Shown here: positions 10,701 to 20,880 of the stretch, piece after piece
Layout: every line of letters starts with the position of its first letter
Numbering within the stretch: the first letter of the stretch is position 1
Assembly (NCBI GenBank): GCA_018136815.1
Contig: CM030934.1
Span: 5,095,587 to 5,159,586, forward strand
Direction of reading: 5' to 3'
Length of the DNA stretch: 64,000 nucleotides
From: Isochrysis galbana
Taxonomy: Eukaryota; Haptophyta; Isochrysidales; Isochrysidaceae
Translations under genes and position numbers: made by a program
The notes under the pieces: generated by a model
The model's database searches: none
Told to the model about the DNA's origin: nothing
What the model saw: the letters and a program-made list of their open reading frames with translations, nothing else

Positions 10701-11873
10701 TCGAGCACGTACACGGGCGGCGATTGTGCAGCTCCCCTCATCTCGGCGAGCTGTTCAAGCTCCGCGGCCCATGCACCTGCGATGGGAACGGCTGATGGAC
10801 GCGCAGCCCCAGCCGCCGCAGCGAGCTGCTCGAGCGCCGCGGGCCATGCACTTGAGCCAGAGATCCCCGACGGATGCGCGGCCTCGGCCGCTTTTATGGA
10901 TGGCCCAAGTGCCGTGACCCGAGAATCAGTCCCACGGACGCCTGACACATGCGCAGCCTTCACCTCAGCAGCAAGTCGCTCGGGCGTCGTGACTCACTTA
11001 CCTGCGCGACACACCTCCGGCGGATATGCCGCTCCCGAAACAACAGCGAGTTCCTCGGTTTCCTTAGCCGAGGCACCACCGCCACAGATCGCTTCCAAGG
11101 CTGCGACGCACAAGCTTGCCGACGAGACTGTCAAATTATTGCGGGCGAACCTTGATGATGACCCGATGCTCCACTCGCGCAAACGAGCAAATCGCCCCCC
11201 ATCGTTGCTCACGCGGCTTCGTGCGCAGATGTTGTGGGAGCACGCCTCGCGCCGATGGGCGCATGGGGGCGGACCTCGCTCCCGCCGCTTTTCCCGCCAT
11301 TCGTACACCTTCTCGCGAGACCGCCCGCCGCCGTCCACACCGAAGGTGCCACCCTTCTCACCGTCCGTCACAGGTGGCACGCCGCTTTCACCCGTGCTCT
11401 CCCCGCGCCGCGAGTCACTCCCACCGAAAGTGCAGCCCTTTCGCTTGTCCAACGACAAGCCTGCCATCGCCACGCCCGGCGCGCCGCGCCCGCCTGTGCG
11501 CCTAGAAGCTATCACCAAGGTGGAGATAACATCGTTTTGGGATGCCGAGTTTGTACTAACGCACTGCGGCAGCACCGCGACTACTAACGGCCCAAGAACG
11601 TCCGTCGAAAGCCTCATCTTCCGCGCTGCATCGACCGCGGCAATGTGCGCATGGGTCTCACTCCTGACTGAGATGCTCGAAGTAAGATCAACCACCGAGC
11701 GCATGCGCCGCCTGCATGCGGTCCGCGCGGCTGGGGGGCTGGGCGAAAGCATGGGCAGCGCGCTGCCGCAACGTCGATCAGCCGTTGGCGCGAAGGGAAT
11801 GCAGTTGGCTGAGCTGAAGCGTGGTGTGCGTCAGGTTGGCGGCGGGCTGAGTCGGATCCGGCGGGCCCTTTGA
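7775..11873 (+). CDS. PDZ - IQ - PH-like scaffold protein
   Basis: Exons 7775-7975, 8576-9202 and 9405-11873, phase 0 at both introns, give about 1098 residues. The PDZ domain (about 20-110) is split by intron 1: FPGLFLL and AEGITVAELRPSS lie in exon 1, then VRVGDAITRINGVV and ELVLVVKRR in exon 2. Two IQ-type motifs in exon 3 (about 355-400), AIQAIWRGVLSRRRAR and IQALTRGSSSRGMRR, suggest calmodulin or light-chain binding. A long Ala/Ser/Pro-rich low-complexity middle follows, with a proline run near 10198-10228. The C-terminal 970-1040 segment (EITSFWDAEFVL, then CAWVSLLTEML) resembles the end of a PH domain, including its closing helix Trp. The likely role is a membrane- or cytoskeleton-linked adaptor (inference). 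Intron 1 contains a 17-bp tandem duplication near 8225. The PH call is the least certain part. Confidence 0.75.
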
Positions 11874-11969
11874 GCCAACTGGAGCGCGACGTCGGCCCTT
11901 TGCGGGCTTGCGGGGAAGTGGGCTGAGAGTGGGGCCGTTAGCTGCCGTTGGGCCGACACTCGAGAGATA

Positions 11970-12069
11970 NNNNNNNNNNNNNNNNNNNNNNNNNNNNNNN
12001 NNNNNNNNNNNNNNNNNNNNNNNNNNNNNNNNNNNNNNNNNNNNNNNNNNNNNNNNNNNNNNNNNNNNN
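11970..12069. other. Scaffold gap (100 N)
   Basis: Exactly 100 unknown bases; the true distance is unknown. It lies in the intergenic region after the PDZ-IQ-PH gene. Confidence 1.
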
Positions 12070-13080
12070 TCTCACCCACCCGCACGCGCACGCCGTCGTG
12101 CCTTCGACCCACCACTGACCACTGCTTCCGCGCCCCCCGCCGACGCGCGACGCGCCAATCTTCGCCGCCGTGCAAAGGGCAAAGGAGCTCGTCTACGGTC
12201 TAAGGCAAGGTAGCACGGGTGCGGCGGTGCGTAGGCGGTGGGGCTCGCTCGAACCTCGAAAAACAAAAATTTCGCGAAAATTAGGGGAAGCCTGTCCGAA
12301 AATCAGTGCAAAAACACCGAAATTTTCGAAAGAAATTTGGGCAGGCCAGACGCGAAAACCTGGCCGAGGCCAATCTGTATGGGGCCCCCACGCTGCACCC
12401 GTCTGCCTGTCAACCAGGGGGGAGGGGGGCCTTGGAGCAATGGGCTGGCCTCGACAGGCCAGGGCGGGCGAATGGGGCGAGCTTGAGCTTGTGGGTGAGA
12501 GAGTGGGACAGTAAGTAGTAAGTAAGGCAGTCTGCTCATGGCAAGCCATAAGGCATGCCAAGAGGATGGGTGGTTCCTCCCCCACGGCAGGGGAGGAGTG
12601 GAGAGAGGGGGGGGCTCGTGCCCCCCCTTGGGTGAACCAAGTATAAACTTAGTTGGACCTTGAATATGATCAAAGAATTCCAGAAGCTTCACCTTGTCGT
12701 TCACGCTGTACTGGTACTGATGCCTCAACCTCGACTTAGAGATGCCCCCTGCGGCCCCCCGGCGGCTCCTCGCCTGCAGGGGAAGCTGCGAGAAGAAAGA
12801 CGGAAGAAACCGAGCCGAAGCACCTGGCGGTTCGGTGCTCCGGCAGTAAGGAGTAAGGAGTTAGATGTTAGATGGTGCACCCTTACTGTACCTTGTACAC
12901 CTCATCCTCTCACCCCTCTATTTTTCTTTTGACCCCCCCCCCCCCCCCCCCAGGAGTTTTCTTTTGAGGGCCACCTGCCCGTAGCCCCAACCAGTCCCAA
13001 AAGGCCCCAAAAGTCCACTCTCTCTCCTCCCCATCATCACCAAGACTCCCACGCGGGGCCGACCGGAGAGATCGAGATCA
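12070..13080. other. Intergenic region with hairpin repeat copy
   Basis: Contains the minus-oriented repeat at 12381-12655. AT-richer flanks at 12250-12370 (several AAATTTTCG-type palindromes) look like remnant transposon DNA. A C homopolymer sits at 12933-12950. No gene supported. Confidence 0.45.
12381..12655 (-). repeat. Hairpin repeat family, long subfamily (copy 3)
   Basis: On the minus strand it begins CAACTAAGTTTATACTTGGT, then a G7-spacer-C7 hairpin, and is alignable with 16512-16918 along its length (CACTCCTCCCCTGCC, GAGGAACCACCCAT, CTGGCCTGTCG, GACAGGCAG). It lacks about 130 bp present in that copy. Confidence 0.75.
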
Positions 13081-13185
13081 TCTCTCTACTGCTCGCTCTC
13101 TCTTCTCTCTCTCCCTCCATCTCTCTACTCTCCCTCCCTCCCTCCCTCCCTCCCTCCCTCCCTCCCTCCCTCTCTCTCTCCCTCC

Positions 13186-13255
<70 letters not shown>

Positions 13256-13256
13256 G
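13081..13256. repeat. CT/CCCT microsatellite in promoter or 5' UTR
   Basis: CCCT repeats followed by about 25 CT units on the coding strand, about 290 bases before the start of the phosphatase gene. Similar tracts sit at most other gene starts in the window. Confidence 0.8.
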
Positions 13257-13542
13257 AGTACTCCCTCTCTCTCTCTCCTCGTCATCGCTCCCCTTTTCTT
13301 CTCGTTCTCCACCACCACTCTTCTATTCCTACTCCCCCCTCCTCATGTTTCTTCTCGCTCGAGAGATCGAGAACAAGAGAGAGAGCAGAGTTCTTGAGGA
13401 CAACTCTCTACTCTCGGCACTGGCGGGCCCACTGCCGCCCCCGTCTTCCACCCCCGGCCGCCGTCCCTCTCTCCTTCCGCTTCCGTCGCCTACCCTTTCG
13501 CCCTGACACTCCGCCCCCCCCCCCCCCCCCCCGACCCTCTCC

Positions 13543-15446
13543 ATGCGTGTGCGGCTGAGCGCCGCCGCCGCTGCCACACTGGGTTGGCTTCACCATCCAT
13601 CGCTCTCAGAGCCCTCGGCGCCCTCCAGCCGGCGCCCGCCCAAGATCTGCGCCACAGGCGGAGGCTCTCCTCGCCCTCCGTCGATCGTGGGCACCGATGG
13701 CCAGCCCCTCGATCTCCGCCTCATCCAGGTCCAGCTCGCCTTCCGGCACGGCGCACGCACGCCGGTCGAGGATGCGGGCGCGCGCGCCGATGGATGCCGT
13801 TGGCTTGCGCGCGACACTGACAAGACAGAGCTCCTCCAACGCTGCGGCCGCGTCACGCTCTACCCACCAGGATCGAGCGAGGGGCTCGATCCCGCTGTTG
13901 TCTTCCGCGAGTTTGAGCCGACGCCGTGGAACCCGGTGCGCGAGCTTCCGGGCGGCGCCGTGCCAGGTAGGCTGACGGACGTCGGGCTGGCCCAGGCAGT
14001 CGCGCTTGGTGCAGACCTGCGCGAGCGGTACGTCGATAGCACCGCCAATTCAACGCTCGCGACTGCTACCTCCAAGCTATTGCCGCGTGAATGGTCCTTG
14101 GCGAAGCACCTCGTGGAGACGCGGTCGACGTGCGTCGAGCGCACGGTCTATAGCGCGCAGGGCGTCCTTGCCGGGCTCTTTCCATCGGCCGCAGCCGACT
14201 CGACCCTTGATGCTCGGATAGAGCTGAACGGCACGCACCACGACGAGTTTATGGTGAGCACCGTCGCTATCCGTGTGCTTGTCTCGCACTGCCCGAGACG
14301 ACGTGCATACCAGCTGGGCCGCAGCACTCAGCTGGCCTGTGGGATCTCATCTGTAGCTTAAGAATCTAGAGGGACTTGATGCGCAATGTAGAGGGACTTG
14401 ATGCGCGGTGCTCTTGGGGGACTGGGGGAATTGTCCCATTCCCAGCCCACCGGTTGTCTGAGGCCACGCTCCCGGTCTGTTTTGACAGGTCTACTCAGAT
14501 ACCAACTGTGCTCGGCTGAGCCAGCTCTTCGAGCAAGGTCTCCACTTGGGCGCGATCTACCGGGATGAGGTGAGTGTGAGAGGAGAGGAGCACATCTTGG
14601 CCCACCGCAACAACAGCGGCGCATTTTCACGATGAACTGACGCTGTACCCCTGTCGCCATGGGTTGGGTGCACAGGCGCAGACGCGAATCGCCCGTCACG
14701 TGGAGAGTGGGATGGACGGCGCGTGGAAGTCGGACTCCGAGCCTTGGAAGTTGGTGGCCTTTCGCGACTGGTATGCATGCCGGCGGGCGAGCAGCAAGCT
14801 AGTACCGCCACACGTGGAAGAGGTGGCGGCGGAGCTGGACTCGGCAGCAGCTCGTAACATGCACGCGATCTTCGAGGGCGGTGCGCCCCACACTCGTCAG
14901 GCCGAGAGCACCCGGCAGGAGGCGTTGCGGCTCGGCATTGGCCGGATGCTCAACTTGATTGTCGAGCGGCTGGAGAGACCCGACGGCAGGCTATACCTGT
15001 ACTCCGGCCATGACTGGACCTGCACTCCGCTACTCATGGCTGTGGCCCGGCGCGATGAGCCGCTTTTGGACGAATGGCCCCCTTTCTGCTCGAGCATTGC
15101 CTTCGAGCTGTGGTCCAGCCGGCCAGATGACGAGGCGCTCCCTCACTGGGCGTCAAAAGGAATGCCATCCGCAGCCGATGACGGGCGCTATGTCCGAGTC
15201 GTCTGGAATGGCCAGCCCATCTCGCTGCGCAACGCGGAGCAAGGCCAGGAGGTCGTTAGTCTAGCCGATTTCCGGCGCCTCGTCGAGCCGTACCGCGTGA
15301 TAGACTTCGAGCGCGAGTGTAGGCCGGCCGCTCCGCCGCGCCCGCACGAGACTGAGGACCACCATCGGCCCATTGGTCTAGGGGACGAGGACGACGATGT
15401 GCCTGCGCCCCCTCCGGCTGTCGCCATGCCAGCGTACAACAAATGA
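13543..15446 (+). CDS. Histidine acid phosphatase, ACP6-like
   Basis: Exons 13543-14253, 14489-14569 and 14676-15446, phase 0, give 520 residues. The catalytic RHGARTP motif (R68, H69) and the second catalytic pair in YSGHDWT (H376, D377) mark histidine phosphatase branch 2. The segment after HD (TPLLMAV, EWPPFCSSIAFELW, RYVRVVWNGQPI) follows the pattern of lysophosphatidic acid phosphatase type 6 rather than phytase, so dephosphorylation of lysophosphatidate is the likely reaction. The first 15 residues are Ala-rich and could target the protein to a membrane system, but are not a clear signal peptide. The C-terminus is a Pro/Asp-rich tail. Exon 2 is only 81 bases. The family call is strong; the substrate is inferred. 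Confidence 0.85.
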
Positions 15447-16511
15447 TTGACGCCGGGCCAGTACGCCCTGGCTCGTGGATTTCGATGCGCACCACCCGTG
15501 CTCTTCGTACGCAACGAACACTCGCGGTTTCTCTAGCAGCATGCATGCAGTCTCTTCATGTCATACGGAAGTTGCAAACACTTACCATTCTGATCCATAC
15601 ATGCTGCACCGGTGGTCGCAAATACTGGGATGATACCGCATGCTTGTCGCTATGCTATTTGCCCCCTCCCCTCATCTCCTCCTTTTCTCTTTGTCCATGG
15701 CATTGAAATGTGCACGCCAGCCATGCGACGATGATGTCAGCGTTGTGCAGCGAGTGTAGCGTGCTGTGCAAGAGCAAAAGTGACAGGTGCTGGAGCGGTG
15801 GGAAGTGTGTATTGTCGTGGCGCTTGCCACGATATCCTGCTATGAGACGGCCTAGCCTTTTGCAAATGCGTACAAGCGCTCTAGCGAGCGCGAGCAGTTA
15901 CCATCCACTCAGCTTTTCCATTGTCCATTGTGCGGCGCAGAAGCATGCGGGTAACGCGCGAGCCGCTCGCGACCCCCGGCTGCACGAATAGCAGGCGTAG
16001 GATGGGGTGACCCTTCTCTCTATTTACATTGTAATACACCCAGACCATTCGGTACACCCCTAGTACATGTTACTAACGCGTCTTTACTTCGTCATGCAAG
16101 GAGCAAGGAGCGTTCATTTGGCCCCACCCTGCTAGCATGAAGAACTTCCCTCCTGGTAGCCCTGGTATCCTTGTATCCTCTACTTCTAGTATTCGCTCCC
16201 TTTACTCCCTCCTCCTCCCCTTCCGTTACTAGGTTTGTTGGTCGCCTGGACATATGTTATCTCAGTAGTTTTGTGTTGGGTGACGAGGACCTTTCTCGAA
16301 ACGCCGCTATCGGGTGCGAACCTCGCCACGACACCTATCCGAAGCGGCTACAACAGGCCCCTGAAATGCAAAGTGCCAAGACCAGGATAGTCGTGCGCAC
16401 GTAACCCCGTTCCGCCAGGGGGGTTGGCCATCGTTGACAGGAAAACGCTGAAGCTTCTGCCCCTACGTACGCCCAAGCCGTTGCTGGCACTTCTTCTCTT
16501 GCTTGAAGGCC
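15447..16511. other. Intergenic region
   Basis: The 3' flank of the phosphatase gene and about 800 bases with no recognisable gene, RNA or repeat. Short frames here show no domain. Confidence 0.5.
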
Positions 16512-16918
16512 TAACTAAGTTTATACTTGGTTCGCCCATGGGGGGGCACGAGCCCCCCCCTTCTCCACTCCTCCCCTGCCATGGGGGAGGAACCACCCAT
16601 GCTCCTGGCACGCCTGATGGCTTGCCAGGAGCCCACTGCCCTGCTGACCCACTCTCTCAGTGGCAGGCTCGCCTGCCTCGCGCGTCCTGGCCTGTCGTGG
16701 CCAGCCCATCGCTCCAACATGACGAATGGGGATGGCCCATAGGGCCTCTCGCCGCCGTCCTCGCCCTCGCTCAAGCCCGCCTGCCCGCCTTCCTCTGCCC
16801 CCTTGGAGATCGATTTAGGTTCGCTGCAGAAGCCTAACGAGCGTCGATTCGCGAATGCGACACAACCCCCCCTCCCCCCCTGTTCGACAGGCAGAGAGGT
16901 GCAGAGTGGGGGCTCCTG
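16512..16918 (+). repeat. Hairpin repeat family, long subfamily (copy 4)
   Basis: Starts TAACTAAGTTTATACTTGGT, then GGGGGGGCACGAGCCCCCCC (a second perfect hairpin), and matches copy 3 (12381-12655). Relative to copy 3 it holds about 130 extra bases (about 16735-16865). These include a 53-bp block shared with 39204-39255 and a GGAGATCGATTTAG block shared with 44583 and 44653. It abuts the LINE remnant that begins near 16926. Confidence 0.75.
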
Positions 16919-16925
16919 AGGCAGG

Positions 16926-17876
16926 TCGTTTGCCTTCATTTGGTACCCCTCGTTTCCAAATACGCGATGCGCCGGTATAAAAGAAATCCCCTCCGGAAAA
17001 GTAGCGAATGCGGGAGAGATCCAATACTACCACCCGCCAGCCAGATGGGAAGGCGGATTCAAAGGCCCAAGATATATGGAGTACCCCTTGGCGGACGAAT
17101 ACACCATACTAAAAGGAAAAGTCGCGCTAGACGCAATATCAGTCGCAGATCTCACCAAGGCCGTGCTTAAAGCGACACGAAGCAACGCCCCGCAAGCGGC
17201 GAGAACAGCATGGGAAAAGCGACTGAATGTCACCAAGGAAGAATGGAAACATATAGCAAGGCTATATACAATGCCACTGCTAAAACACACGGATAAACAC
17301 CTCCACTTCAAACATATCACACATAGGCGAATCGGTACCAGGAACAGATTCGCAGACGGACAGACAGACGTCTGTAGACTGTGTCGCCGACACCGGGAAA
17401 ACTCGTGCCACCTAGCGTGGTGTCCCGCGACGAAGAGAGTATTCGAAGCCATAGACGCCCTCAACAACTACACCCCCTCTCCCGGGAGATCACGCACACA
17501 AAAAACGAAAGACAGACTATTCGCATACCCCGGTGCGAACACACCCGAAAGTCTAAAAGCGTTATACGTGATAGCATGGAAATACATACTAAGAGACTTC
17601 TATAGAGTCGCGTTTGAGTCATATGAATACCACTATATCCCAGTCTTGGAGTCTACACTAGTGAGGTTTGCCACATTGGTTAGGGGCCTCACCCCGCCAC
17701 GGCAGCATTGTTTGATGCGCACATGTAAAGCCGCCCAGGGGAGGAAGCCCAAACTTAAGAGAACGCTGGCACTTAGTGCCCCGATATTCATTGAAAACGA
17801 AAAGGGTAGGCTACAAATGAGCGAAAACACTAGCCTTGTAGCGGCAGCGCTTGGTCTCGCTGAAAGGCTCGCGTAG
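16926..17876 (+). pseudogene. C-terminal fragment of a LINE ORF2
   Basis: Open frame of about 316 codons ending at TAG 17874, with no start of its own; the strand reads open from FAFIWYPSFPNTR onward. HFKHITHRRIGTRNRF followed by CRLCRRHRENSCHLAWCP gives a CxxC-H-C zinc-knuckle pattern, as found after the RT in many non-LTR retrotransposons. It is followed by IAWKYILRDFYR, a segment that recurs in degraded form at 45320-45570. The reverse transcriptase and endonuclease are missing, as in typical 5'-truncated insertions. Codon use is AT-richer than in host genes. Confidence 0.7.
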
Positions 17877-18047
17877 CGAGAAGCAAGAAAAGACGACCGG
17901 CATTGATGAACCAACCAAAGGTGTGATCGATCAGCACAGCTCACCCACGGCAAACATTGACACACGCAGACACAAGGGAACCGACGATAGCACCACAAGA
18001 AACAGGTCACCCAGCAGCACAGGAGGAAGTTGAGAATGCGCAGCTGG

Positions 18048-18126
18048 GGACAGGTGCACCCCGCTCCGCTCGGACCCCCACATGACCCGAGCCCCTAAGT
18101 AGAGCACGAGGGGAGTTGCCGCAAGG
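18048..18126 (+). repeat. LINE 3'-UTR-like repeat (copy 1)
   Basis: Downstream of the LINE frame. Shares GGGACAGG, ACCCGA-CCCC and AAGTAGAGCACGAGGGGAGT plus GCCG with 52347-52418. Position after the ORF2 fragment suggests it is that family's 3' UTR. Confidence 0.55.
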
Positions 18127-18979
18127 CGGGGAATGAGGGTGAGGAAGGGAAAGGGGCGTGGCTACGAAGGAATAGTTCAGGGCCACGTGTGAGGCGAGAA
18201 TTTTAAAAGGTTTTTTTTTAAAAGAAATCCCCTCCCGTGGGGACTCTCACCCTACCATGAGCCCCGCGTGAGTAGAAAGTAGAGGGTCCACGGCCGCGTG
18301 TGCGGTGAGACTATTAAGAAGTTAAATCTTGCTTGAAGGCCTGCAAGGTGCACTCCATTCCGTTGGTGAACCGCTCCTCGCTTACGCAGACGCGTCGCCA
18401 ATCTCGATCTCAGCGTATGGCTGGGCTCGACTGGCGCGCCAGATACCCTACTCAGGCTGCTCAAAGCTGTCCTTTGCCCGGATGGCGCGGGCAAGAGCTC
18501 CAGCGGATGCGCGCCCACTCACTCAGCCTCGCTGAATTCGGCACGCCCTTGCGGAACTCCCAGAGGAGCGAGTACCCCATCGGGCGGGCGCGGGTGTGAG
18601 TTCAAGCCCTCCCACCCGGGGAGGGGGCTGCTTGGCAAGTAGAAGTCATACCCACTTTCTGGGGGTATTTGTAAAAAAAACAACCAAACTTGAGGTCGCA
18701 GCCTGTCCCCGCGGCTCTCGCCCCATCCACACACGCACTTCTTCCCCCGCAGAACATGTAGCAGATCTCTTATGTAGCCCTTCTCTCCCTACTCTCCACG
18801 AAAAGTACAAAACGAAGCGGCCATTTGGCTGCTGCGGTCCCGGCAGTAAAGATTTCATGAAAGCAACCTTGGGATGCGTGTTGGATGAGTGAGGGCCAGA
18901 GGGAACTACGTGTTGTGTACACCGCCACTCACATGTCACCATCATGGGAATGCTTCATGTTGAGCATCCCACAACGTCT
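18127..18979. other. Intergenic region with 51-bp inverted-repeat partner
   Basis: 18267-18317 is the exact reverse complement of 53892-53942. A diverged second copy lies at about 18181-18215. The rest (18330-18979) covers the 3' flank of the minus-strand methyltransferase gene, with no further gene seen. Confidence 0.55.
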
Positions 18980-20269
18980 TCATCCTTCTTTGTCGCCCCT
19001 TGCGCACCACACGCCAAGTGGAGGCAGCTCGAACGGCGTCGAGGGGTATGCTGCCTTGATCCCATTTGCCGCCTCATGATTTGCCGCTCTGGTAATTGAG
19101 AATAGGTATACACGCTGGCTTTGCTCATCATCAGCTTCAGACATATCGTCCACACGCGGAAACATCTTGGGCGCGCGAGTAGCCCATAAAGGACTGACGT
19201 CGAAGTAATACGGCGATCCGCGAGCGAGTTCAAAGAAACGCAGCTGTCTGGGTAACTGCACTGGGTCATGTGGTTGGAATGATAGGAGCACCTGCGGCGG
19301 AGGCATGCCGCAATGCTCGTCCAACGTCTTGCGCTCGCGTGCTGTTGATGTTGTCGAGCGACCCGCGGTGGCGAGGCACACGCTGATGAGCTTCAGTAGC
19401 GCTTCGTGATCGAGCTCATACATCACGTCCGACAGCAAGATGAGATCAAATCCGATGTGCGCATGATCCTTTGTAGAGGCGAGCCCAGTTGTCTTTGGTG
19501 AGTTTGGCGATGCAGGAGAGGATTCTCTGAGCATGGCATCGAGCATCGTTCTCAGCTGCATAGGTGGCCACGCCCAGTCATGACCGTGCACGGCGACCCG
19601 CCAGGCAAAATCTGGGGGCACATTCTGGGCCACGTTTTTCCTCGTGTTTTGCAGCATCCTCTCATCCGGCACATCCGTGATGAGAACACGGTCAGCTCCC
19701 ACAAGTGCTGCTATGATGGACGGCAGCCCAGCTCCAGCGCCAACCTCCAGCACGCGTCTGCCGGAGGAGATACTCCTATTATATTCCAAATATCTAGCCA
19801 TGAGCCGTGCAGCAGGCCAAAGACGGGCTGCGAAAAATTTGCGATGGCTGCAAAGCGAGAGAGAGAGGACCCGCTCGCCACATGTTGAAGTTCCCGACGC
19901 GCCGATGCCCTTCGCCCACTCGGCCCATTCGGCAGGTGTGGCTCTCTCATACCGGCACTCCCCATACATCTCATACTCCGAATCGCTCGACGCGCCCGCA
20001 GCGTCCGCGCCCTCCATCGCTCGGGCGGCCTCAGCCTCGCAGTCGGACCGGCGCTGGTTGGCCATCCTCTCTCGTTGCCTGCGTGCCCACTGCAGCAGCT
20101 CGGAGGATGCGAGGTGTGGCGAGGGCGGATCGCATTTTGGTGCACCTTCACTTCCCACCCACGCCCAGCGCGTCCCCTCCATACCTCGCTCGTACTGGAG
20201 CAGAGCGCCGCCATCGACAGGCGCGACGGCGCGCATCGTCGGGCAGCCTCCGCTACACGCGAACCCCAA
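18980..20269 (-). CDS. Seven-beta-strand methyltransferase, EFM7/METTL21-like
   Basis: Single exon, 429 residues from the first Met; a start further in (Met30 or Met69) is possible because the N-terminus is low-complexity. SAM-binding motif I VLEVGAGAGLPSI (173-185), acidic residue D199 in LITDVPD, and the DLILLSDVMYELDHE stretch (275-289) are those of the protein-lysine methyltransferase family 16. GAGLPSIIAAL with TDVPDE is closest in style to yeast Efm7/Nnt1, which methylates the N-terminus of eEF1A. The preceding FFAARLWPAARLMARYL helix matches the family's conserved LWxA region. The product is probably a cytosolic protein methyltransferase acting on the translation machinery; the substrate is inferred. 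It shares a promoter region with the divergent RtcA fusion gene. Confidence 0.8.
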   Translation of the reverse strand: MGFACSGGCPTMRAVAPVDGGALLQYERGMEGTRWAWVGSEGAPKCDPPSPHLASSELLQWARRQRERMANQRRSDCEAEAARAMEGADAAGASSDSEYEMYGECRYERATPAEWAEWAKGIGASGTSTCGERVLSLSLCSHRKFFAARLWPAARLMARYLEYNRSISSGRRVLEVGAGAGLPSIIAALVGADRVLITDVPDERMLQNTRKNVAQNVPPDFAWRVAVHGHDWAWPPMQLRTMLDAMLRESSPASPNSPKTTGLASTKDHAHIGFDLILLSDVMYELDHEALLKLISVCLATAGRSTTSTARERKTLDEHCGMPPPQVLLSFQPHDPVQLPRQLRFFELARGSPYYFDVSPLWATRAPKMFPRVDDMSEADDEQSQRVYLFSITRAANHEAANGIKAAYPSTPFELPPLGVWCARGDKEG

Positions 20270-20880
20270 ACGGCGATTCCGAGGAAATGAGCTCTACCGG
20301 TAAAGAATATTTAGTAGACTGTACTGTGTACAAACTGTCACATATCGCCGGGCCTCCTCCTCTCCCCTCTCCCTAAACTGAGAGAAAGCTTTCGATGAGA
20401 GCTGGGAATTCTATCACCTCGCGCACCGCCCGGCCTCCTCCGTCTCTTCTTTCCTCTCTCGGCGCGCGCCTCTTCTCTCTTCTAATGTGGGCTCCCTCTC
20501 TATCGCCTACTACTCAGCCGTTCAGTCTCTCTCTCTCCCCCCCCCTCTCCCTCTCCCTCTCCCTTCTCTCCCTCCCTCTCCCTTCTCTCTCTCTCTCTTC
20601 CCCCCCCCCCCCCCCCCCCCCCCCCCACGCGCGGCCCCCACTCACACCCCCCACTTCCACTTACATATGCTTTCACATTCACACTCAGTCTCTCTGCCGA
20701 CGAAACAGAGCGGCGGGGGGGGGGGAAGGCGGGAAATCTCTCTCGCCGGATAGAAGAACCACTTTACTGTTAGTGTACACCACGGACGAGGACGTCTTCC
20801 CGCCCGCCCAGGCGGCCTCGCTTCCCTAGGCTCTCCTCGGAGAACTTCCTTCCCACGGAGACCAGGTGGCCGAGGGCTCA
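20270..20880. promoter_or_regulatory. Divergent promoter region with CT-rich tract
   Basis: About 610 bases between the methyltransferase (-) and the DUF4291-RtcA gene (+). Positions 20515-20630 are CT/CCCT repeats ending in a long C run (20601-20626). The tract is pyrimidine-rich on the plus strand, toward the RtcA gene. No clear TATA box seen. Confidence 0.55.

Noticed and set aside
18585-18620. A tRNA-like T-arm (GTGTGAGTTCAAGCCCTCCC).
   Set aside because: No matching acceptor, D or anticodon stems can be formed around it.
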